From contig BSYQ01000006.1 in NCBI GenBank assembly GCA_030272585.1, forward strand, positions 4,179,001-4,243,000: a stretch of DNA of 64,000 nucleotides. The letters run 5' to 3'. Source of the stretch: Bryopsis sp. KO-2023 (lineage: Eukaryota > Chlorophyta > Ulvophyceae > Bryopsidales > Bryopsidaceae). Shown here one piece after another: positions 58,143 to 64,000 of this stretch. The notes below the pieces were generated by a model that ran no database searches, had not been told where the DNA came from, and worked only from the letters and a program-made list of their open reading frames with translations. Position 1 is the stretch's first letter. Every line of letters begins with the position of its first letter. The position numbers and the translations under genes are program-made.

Positions 58143-59893
58143 AGAATGTCGTCAATGAACACAACCACAAAGTGGTCCAAAAACTCCCCCAACAAATCCT
58201 GCACCATAGTTTGAAACTGGGCCGGACAGTTGGACATTCCGAAGGGACAAACGAGGAACTCGAAATGCCCGTATCGTGTGCGGAATGCAGTTTTTGGGGT
58301 ATCCTTTGGCCGGACTGGAAATTGCCAGTAGCCCGAGCGGAGGTCGATCTTGGTGTAGATCTTCGCTTTAGCGAGCCGGTCCATTAACTCTTCGGGGAGC
58401 GGAAGTGGATAGCGGTTTTTGATGGTGTAGTGGTTGATCCATCTGTAATCAACACACATCCGCAGTCCGCCGTCTTTCTTAGGGACAAAGAGTATGGGGG
58501 CTCCCCAGGGACTCTCTGACGGCCTAATCTTCCGTTGCTCGAGGAGATAATCCACTTGTGTCCGAACTTCATCCAATTCAGCCGGAGAAAGTTTGTACAG
58601 GGGACGGTGGATTGGGCTCATACTCTCATCCTCAAGGTCGATCTTAAATTCATGACCCTTGCGGACGGGAGGTATGCCAGGTGGGAGATCTTTTGGAAAA
58701 ATGTGGCTATATTCCTCCACCACAGAGCGGATATCCGGATGCATCTGATCATGCAGCAACTTCGGTACCTCCGTCTCTTGTGGTGTGTTGGTGCCCGCTG
58801 AAGTTTGAAGGCTATCAACGGTTACCCCTTCATACGGATATTGCATCAAGTGATTGCTATCCGTGGGGTCAGATTCACGCACCACCACCAAGTAAGCCAA
58901 ACTATCTGTGGCTTCAGTTTGCTTCTTGATGTAGCGGAATATCTTCTTGTGGGTGATGAGAGGTGTGGTTTCATTCGCAAGTTGAAGATAATCAGTCGGT
59001 CTTTCCTTTACCGGTACTGTTATCCAACCTTGACCTTGGCGAATGTTAATAGTTCCCTGTGCAAAGTTTATGGACGGGTTATTGGCGATGAGCCACGGTA
59101 ACCCTAACACGATGTCATATGCGAGATGAGGAAAAACATCCGCAGAAAACTGGGTTTTGTATCCGCCCAACTGCATATTGATGTTTCCGCATCGTTTGTC
59201 CACATTGCAAACAGACCCGTTGGCTAATGAAACGGTCTTATTACACGAGGAGAACTCTAACCCCAAACGATCCACAAGTTTCTGCGCTACATAATTTTCC
59301 GTAGCTCCACAGTCCAAATAAGCGGAGATTGAAACTCCCCCTATCCGCCCCTTAAGCTCATATCCCATGAACTTAAGGTGGTGATTATTTACCAGCGGGT
59401 TAAAACTGTCTTGAAGGTAATCCCCACCTTCAACCCCTGGTTGTTTCTTTCTGTCCGATGCCCCTCTTGCATCGGCGTCAGACGGAACCCTTGGGCTGGT
59501 CCGGTCTAAACTTTTTACACTTCCTTCCGAAGCCTGTTTCTCTCCACAAGGCGGGATAGATTCCAGGTTGCTATCTCCGGAGGAACTTCCAGAGTCTTCA
59601 TGTACTGAACCAACACTTTCCGCCAACTCTCTGCCGGAAGTGCTTAGGATGACCGTACTTGAATCATCCATCCGCTCTTTGTCACCAAGTTTTGTACTCA
59701 TCAGCGGATTTTCAGCCCTCTGGGCGGGATTTCTTTTTGACTCTTTCTCGGTCTTTTTATTCCCCTCTCGTTCTCTTGCTCGTGACTCCCGGAGCTTCTG
59801 ACGTCTGCGATGTCTATATCTTCGGCGTCTGGCTCTTTTTCTTCTGGCCGCATGGAGTGAAGTCTCCTCTATGCGGCGTGATCTTTTAGCCAT
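58143..59893 (-). pseudogene. pol: Pol of element C, N-terminal part (basic leader, protease, RT)
   Basis: From the ATG at 59893 in the -1 frame relative to gag, overlapping its end. It has a very basic N-terminus, an acidic Ser-rich spacer, a retropepsin with [10 protein letters not shown] (about residue 190), and reverse transcriptase up to the active site FIDDILVFS. It then breaks: the last five residues of the open frame (to 58115) are read from the inverted LTR. RT is thus cut immediately after its catalytic Asp pair. Confidence 0.92.
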
Positions 59894-62835
59894 TTTTGAA
59901 AAGTTGGGCCTTTAGGACATTTTCCAAAGCCATGACCCACTTCACCGCAGATGTAACATGCGCCTCCGCCTCTAGCTCCGCCTTGTTGCTGCCTTCCGCC
60001 ACCACCTCGATTTCGTCCGCCACCTCGTCTTCCGCCTCTTCCGCGGCCACGGCCGCCGCCACCTCTGTTGCCTCCTCCCATTTGCTGATTTTGATCTTGG
60101 GGTGGAGGTGGTGGTTGCGGTTGCTGACCTTGCATTTGCTGGTTCTGATCAGCTTTGGGCTTGTTTTTCCAATTCCAGTTCCATCGCCCTCGTCCGCGAC
60201 CACGTCCGCGGTTGTTTTGAGATTGGCTACCCAACGAATCGATTCTTTCGGCAGTGATTATCGCCGCTTCCACTCCTTCTGTCACCATTGTAACAACTTG
60301 ATGTCGGATCTGGGGCCGTAGTCCGTCAACAAACGTCAAGTACTGCTCCTCCTCCGTCATATTCGGAATTCTGAGTATGAGATCCCGAAATGCGTTAATG
60401 TAGGAACGAACAGTCCCTGTTTGTTGAAGTTTCCGCAGCTTCCTACGCGAAACATCGGACATTCTTGTAGGTTCAAAAGCAATAGCTAACTCTTCCACAA
60501 GTTGTACCCAGTCCTGGAACATCGGACGAACTCCTTCCCGAATCCGCATCTCTTGCATATTCCGCCATGTGGCGGCTGAACCAGAGAGATTTGTGCGGAA
60601 TACTTTAAGCCAAACAGACTCATCCAAATCATAAACTTTACAGAAGTTGGTGAGTTCTGCCTGCCAATCCCGAATCCAGCGATCTCCAGCGCCAGTATAC
60701 GGTTTCGGCATCGGGAATTTGACCGCATTGGGAATGTGAAGCAAACGATTTTCTGGACGTGCATAGCCCATAAAATCTGGGACCCCACCTGGGGGACCAG
60801 GAGGTCCGCCTCCTCCGCCACCTCCACCACCACCATCTCCAGGACCGCCTCCTGGGTTCCTAGATGGTCCTTCTCCTCCTCCACCAATATGTGGTCCAGG
60901 TGCAGACCCACGGCCACTTCTGTCCGATGGGCCTCCGCCACTTCCATCACCGGAACCATCATCATCTCCACCTCCGCCTCCTCCGCCTCCTCCGCCTGCG
61001 CGTTGAGGAATACGCGGATAGGATCCCCATCCAACATAGGGGTTTCCGGATGATGGAGCTCCGTATACATTCACGGAGTGACCTAAGATAGAAGGCCGAA
61101 TGTATGATGCTCCCATGGCATAATAGCCGGGTGGTGAAATCATTGATGGATGTGATAACACTGGCTGAGAAACTGGTGGTGGCATGGGTAATGTTCTAGG
61201 TGGCTCGGGTGACGTGGTTGTTGGAGTTGTCAGCGGAACAGTTTGTACCACGGGAGAAGCCTGCGTACGCTGTGGCGGTTGTACTGGCTGTAATACCGCT
61301 GGTGGTCTTGTATTTGGTGTTTGTCCAAACACAGCGCTAGGCCTCACGATCGGCCTAGGTACATTTCCCTGTCCGCTGATTGCACTGCCTCGCCCCACTC
61401 CAGGAATAATGACTGGGGGTGATGCAGGTCGGGTAATCGGTCTATTTGCCCGCGGGAATACTGGTGGTATTGGCGGGAAACCTACCGAATCCGGGGCAAA
61501 GCCGGATGAGGTTTGGGGCGGTTGACCGAATGGAACTTGTACTTCGGCCAAGCTTGGTGGTTGTGCCACCGTTCTGGTTCCCGCTCCCGCCATAGCAGCC
61601 ACAAGAGGTGTTTGTTGAGCAGCGGATGCCATTTGTGTGGCAACTGCTGCAGCATCTTTCTTCCGCCAAAACTCAAAATTCGACGTGAACTTTGTGTCCG
61701 CTACATCCTCAAACACCTTCTTTAGCTCTTGCGCTGTTTCCGGATCTTGTAGCATTTCTTGTAGCATTTCCCGCGGCTCTCTGCTCCTTGTTGAGCTTCT
61801 CGATCTGCTTCTCCTTGAAGACCGACTTTGACTTCTTTTCAACTCCTCCATTTCCGCTTGTAATCTAGCCGCCGCTTCTTTCGCAGCCGCTGCCTCCTTT
61901 AACAAATAGGCTACTTCCGCATGATGCTGTATCTGAAAACTTTCCGCTTTTTCTTGCGTCTCTTTGAGATCATACTTAACACGAGCGATTTCCTTGAACT
62001 GTTTATCTTGACCCGCATCCATTTCTGCCTGGGTCTCTCTCAGTTCTTGTTGAACCGTATCCAACCCCCAAAGGGCGTCGTTATATTGCCGGTCATACTC
62101 TTCTTCGAGTTTCTTCCTTTTTTCGTCCGTGTCAGCCACTTGTTCAGCCAATATCCGCTGAGCCTCTTTGGCTTCGTCCACCTCTTTCTGGGCGACATCA
62201 CGGATATTCGCCAAGCCAGCTTCCATTTGGCTGAGCCTCCCCTTGGCTGCAGCATCCAGATCTTGTATCCGCTCATCCAACCTCTCACTGAGCTGTCCTT
62301 CGATCTGGTGATGGCGGGACTGTAGAGTAGAGTCCAACACATCATGTACTTGGGAAGCCATGCTTGAACAAGCTCCCTCCATCCGACTATCAAGGTGCTC
62401 GGCGACCTGGGCTGTCCGCTGGGCAGCCTCCTCGGACAATTGGCTGTATAACCGCTCTTGCGATTCATGGAGATCGCGCTCCTGCAGGCCGTCATTGTGC
62501 ACGTGCAAGGTCTGGTTATGCACGTTCACTTGGCTCTGTTGCAGGTGCTGCGTTTGTTGATTGATGAAGACTCCCGGCTCTTCCTCCATCTCCTCATCAA
62601 ACTCCGGGCCAATGTCCGCTTCCTCATCGCCTGCTTCCTCCACCATGTCCGGGTGCGCGGGGATACCGTATGCCTGTAATGGCCGGTCCATTTCTGCCTG
62701 TATTGGCAGTCCGACAGCAGGTAATTCCTGGGCGACGATCAGCGGATATAGCGGCGGGCCATCTGGGGCGTCGCGCTCTTGCTGATTGTCTTCGATACCG
62801 TATTCCAGGTATAGCTGCTCGTCGTGTCCGCTCAT
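59869..62835 (-). CDS. gag: Gag polyprotein of element C
   Basis: 988 residues, intact. In order: an acidic N-terminus, a Gln/His-rich part, a long coiled coil (about 125-345), a short Arg/Ser-rich segment, a Pro/Thr/Val-rich disordered region (about 430-590), a Gly/Asp/Pro linker (about 620-690), a capsid-like domain (about 700-860), RG-rich basic stretches, and a CCHC knuckle at about 960-973. The organisation matches Gag of A, supporting close kinship of the two families. Unlike A and F it does not end in an AAC-stop slippery context; the pol ATG lies within its end, so reinitiation is possible. Confidence 0.94.
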   Translation of the reverse strand: MSGHDEQLYLEYGIEDNQQERDAPDGPPLYPLIVAQELPAVGLPIQAEMDRPLQAYGIPAHPDMVEEAGDEEADIGPEFDEEMEEEPGVFINQQTQHLQQSQVNVHNQTLHVHNDGLQERDLHESQERLYSQLSEEAAQRTAQVAEHLDSRMEGACSSMASQVHDVLDSTLQSRHHQIEGQLSERLDERIQDLDAAAKGRLSQMEAGLANIRDVAQKEVDEAKEAQRILAEQVADTDEKRKKLEEEYDRQYNDALWGLDTVQQELRETQAEMDAGQDKQFKEIARVKYDLKETQEKAESFQIQHHAEVAYLLKEAAAAKEAAARLQAEMEELKRSQSRSSRRSRSRSSTRSREPREMLQEMLQDPETAQELKKVFEDVADTKFTSNFEFWRKKDAAAVATQMASAAQQTPLVAAMAGAGTRTVAQPPSLAEVQVPFGQPPQTSSGFAPDSVGFPPIPPVFPRANRPITRPASPPVIIPGVGRGSAISGQGNVPRPIVRPSAVFGQTPNTRPPAVLQPVQPPQRTQASPVVQTVPLTTPTTTSPEPPRTLPMPPPVSQPVLSHPSMISPPGYYAMGASYIRPSILGHSVNVYGAPSSGNPYVGWGSYPRIPQRAGGGGGGGGGGDDDGSGDGSGGGPSDRSGRGSAPGPHIGGGGEGPSRNPGGGPGDGGGGGGGGGGPPGPPGGVPDFMGYARPENRLLHIPNAVKFPMPKPYTGAGDRWIRDWQAELTNFCKVYDLDESVWLKVFRTNLSGSAATWRNMQEMRIREGVRPMFQDWVQLVEELAIAFEPTRMSDVSRRKLRKLQQTGTVRSYINAFRDLILRIPNMTEEEQYLTFVDGLRPQIRHQVVTMVTEGVEAAIITAERIDSLGSQSQNNRGRGRGRGRWNWNWKNKPKADQNQQMQGQQPQPPPPPQDQNQQMGGGNRGGGGRGRGRGGRRGGGRNRGGGGRQQQGGARGGGACYICGEVGHGFGKCPKGPTFQKWLKDHAA

Positions 62836-63323
62836 GGTGGATGTCTTGATTCGTCGGCGGTAGAATCACGTGTCCGTTTGGTGGATTCCGTTGGCGGGTA
62901 ATCCACGTGACTAATTGGTCACTCTTTGTCAGCGGTTTCTGGCAGCGGTTTCTGGCACGTAATTTCTGGCGGGAACGTATTCGTCCGCAGAAACGTCCGC
63001 TGGCAGACTCGTTTTGTCCGCTCTGCGGTAACCGCGTGCAGTGTCGACAACTCTCCGACAAACGGAAGTACTACTACGCCGTGCTGTGGTCGTAGCGTCC
63101 AAGGATCTATAGATCCTGTGATCTTGAGAGGGATGATCGAGCGCAGCAACGTGCGTTCTCTTTCGTCCAGCGTTTGGTTGGTGCGCAGCAACACGAAGTA
63201 GGTTCCAGACACGAGGGGCAACCTTCTTCGACCTAGCCGACCCTGATCTTTTGCACCTCGACTGCAAAATCTCCTGTCGATCTCTTCCACTAAGTAGACT
63301 CGACTTGCAGGAAGGGTGCTTCG
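62836..63323 (-). other. 5' untranslated leader of C
   Basis: About 490 bp between the PBS and gag start. No ORF here has a recognisable feature; unlike B and F I find no convincing leader ORF. The region is much longer than the 131-bp leader of A. Confidence 0.6.
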
Positions 63324-63335
63324 GCTCCGAAACCA
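63324..63335 (-). other. Primer-binding site of C
   Basis: Minus-strand TGGTTTCGGAGC, two bases from the LTR end. Confidence 0.8.
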
Positions 63336-63337
63336 GT

Positions 63338-63511
63338 TGTTAGGTCCCTGTAGGTTTTAGTGAGTCGTTGCTGAAGTTGAGACTGGGGTCACACACTTTC
63401 ACAAACCAGAGAATTAATTTTACAAGGTGTTCTCTCTGAACTTAACCCCCTAGAACCCGTACTAACCCGTACTACACACTCGTACTGCAAAATGAGTGCG
63501 ACAACGTATCA
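63338..63511 (-). repeat. 5' LTR of C (174 bp)
   Basis: Minus-strand TGATACG...CCTAACA. Its first 86 bp match the partial LTR at 58057-58142. The outer edge abuts TATAC of the B2 LTR, a normal integrase junction. Confidence 0.88.
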
Positions 63512-63660
63512 TATACCCTAACCCACTCGTGCTGTGGGTTTGACAACTAGCATCCAGCAGCTAGCTAGCTAGTGATGCTAGCTGTCACTCAGAACATCTA
63601 AGTTTGACAAGATATGATTTGACATGATGTAGCCTTTCTGATTCGCTACAACCTGTTACA
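63512..63660 (-). repeat. 5' LTR of B2, outer part
   Basis: Continuation of the B LTR after the C insertion, ending CTGTTACA at 63660. The next bases, AATAT, begin an unrelated reverse transcriptase frame. Confidence 0.92.
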
Positions 63661-64000
63661 AATATGTCTTGATTTACCTTGATGACATTTTGATTTACTC
63701 AAAAACACCAGAGGAACATGTGGCCCATGTACGAGCCGTGATGCAAAGATTAAGAGAACATAACTTGTTCCTTAAGAAGTCCAAATGTGACTTTAACAAA
63801 ACAGAGTTACATTACCTTGGCTTCATTGTAGGTCGCAAAGGTATCTCTGTAGACCCTCGAAAAACGAATAAAGTACGAGAATGGCCTCGTCCACAAGGGG
63901 TACACGATTTGAGATCGTTCCTCGGGCTTGCCAATTATTTTCGTAAGTTCGTCCAGGGTTATTCTTCTTTGGCATCACCTCTCACTGATTTGCTTAAAAA
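63661..64000 (+). CDS. pol: Reverse transcriptase fragment of element E
   Basis: Open frame from the B2 LTR edge to the window end: YVLIYLDDILIYSK, then HLFLKK-type and LGF / SFLGLANYFRKF blocks, the palm and connection region of a Ty3/gypsy RT. The part before the active site is missing on the left because the B array intervenes and ends in a host gene on its other side. It differs from A-D, so it is another family. No stop is visible in 113 codons. Confidence 0.9.

Larger units (their letters stand above)
53352..63511. mobile_element. Element C, Ty3/gypsy chromovirus with inverted 3' half
   Basis: About 10.2 kb. The left half (53352-58142) carries on the plus strand the pol C-terminal part, ORF3 and the start of the 3' LTR. 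The right half (58143-63511) carries on the minus strand the pol N-terminal part, gag, PBS and the complete 5' LTR. Put in order the halves give one nearly complete element related to A. The internal join lies in a roughly 10-base sequence shared by LTR and pol. The left outer end lacks an LTR terminus and shows TATATAC-type filler repeats. Confidence 0.88.
25403..63660 (-). mobile_element. Element B2, interrupted by A2, A3 and C
   Basis: Second family B copy, on the minus strand. Its pieces are 25403-26758, 36851-40182, 50277-53351 and 63512-63660; together they give a full element apart from a roughly 240-bp deletion in the pol 3' end. Insertions: A2 in ORF3, A3 in pol, C in the 5' LTR. Its right flank (63661 onward) is the reverse transcriptase of element E. 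Confidence 0.9.

Overview
The window is eukaryotic nuclear DNA made almost entirely of nested Ty3/gypsy LTR retrotransposons of the chromovirus type (integrase followed by a C-terminal chromodomain). There is one short stretch of probable host gene at 16.36-17.52 kb, with GT-AG introns and a plant-type glycosyltransferase reading frame. Chromodomain Ty3 elements plus that gene suggest a large, repeat-rich streptophyte genome. A charophyte alga such as Chara is my guess only; nothing here names the species. I see no bacterial operon, rRNA, tRNA or CRISPR array.

Left part (1-15,993): a four-level nest whose left side lies off the window. Element A1 (+, 1-9,152) sits in the pol of element D (+, 9,153-11,682). 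D sits in the pol of element F (-, 11,683-15,187). F sits in a leader ORF of element G (-, 15,188-15,993), whose outer LTR edge lies about 370 bp upstream of the start codon of the host gene (exons at 16,362-17,524). That gene resembles the KOBITO1/ELD1-type glycosyltransferase and is cut in an exon by the next element.

Middle and right (17,525-63,660): two copies of family B (-) in tandem, LTR-B1-LTR-B2-LTR, sharing the middle LTR. B2 carries two complete A insertions, A2 (26,759-36,850, TSD GCAAC) and A3 (40,183-50,276, TSD TTATT). Its last LTR carries a rearranged element C (53,352-63,511), in which the 3' half is inverted relative to the 5' half. The window ends in the reverse transcriptase of another element, E (+). 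The left flank of the B array is the host gene and the right flank is the E pol, with no matching target duplication. This fits recombination between LTRs of two separate B insertions, or an assembly misjoin.

The most interesting content is a third ORF downstream of pol in three families (A 604 aa, B 422 aa, C 626 aa). Each encodes a coiled coil plus a C-terminal RING-like array of eight Cys/His ligands (C-x2-C...C-x2-H-x2-C-...-C-x2-C). In A and C a TATA-like box lies 118-121 bp upstream of this ORF. Families B, F and G also carry leader ORFs before gag. One of them, ORF0b of B, is an internally duplicated Cys/His protein. Pol lies in the -1 frame relative to gag in A, B, C and F, with good slippery sites in A and F. 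Five families share the same 12-nt primer-binding site.
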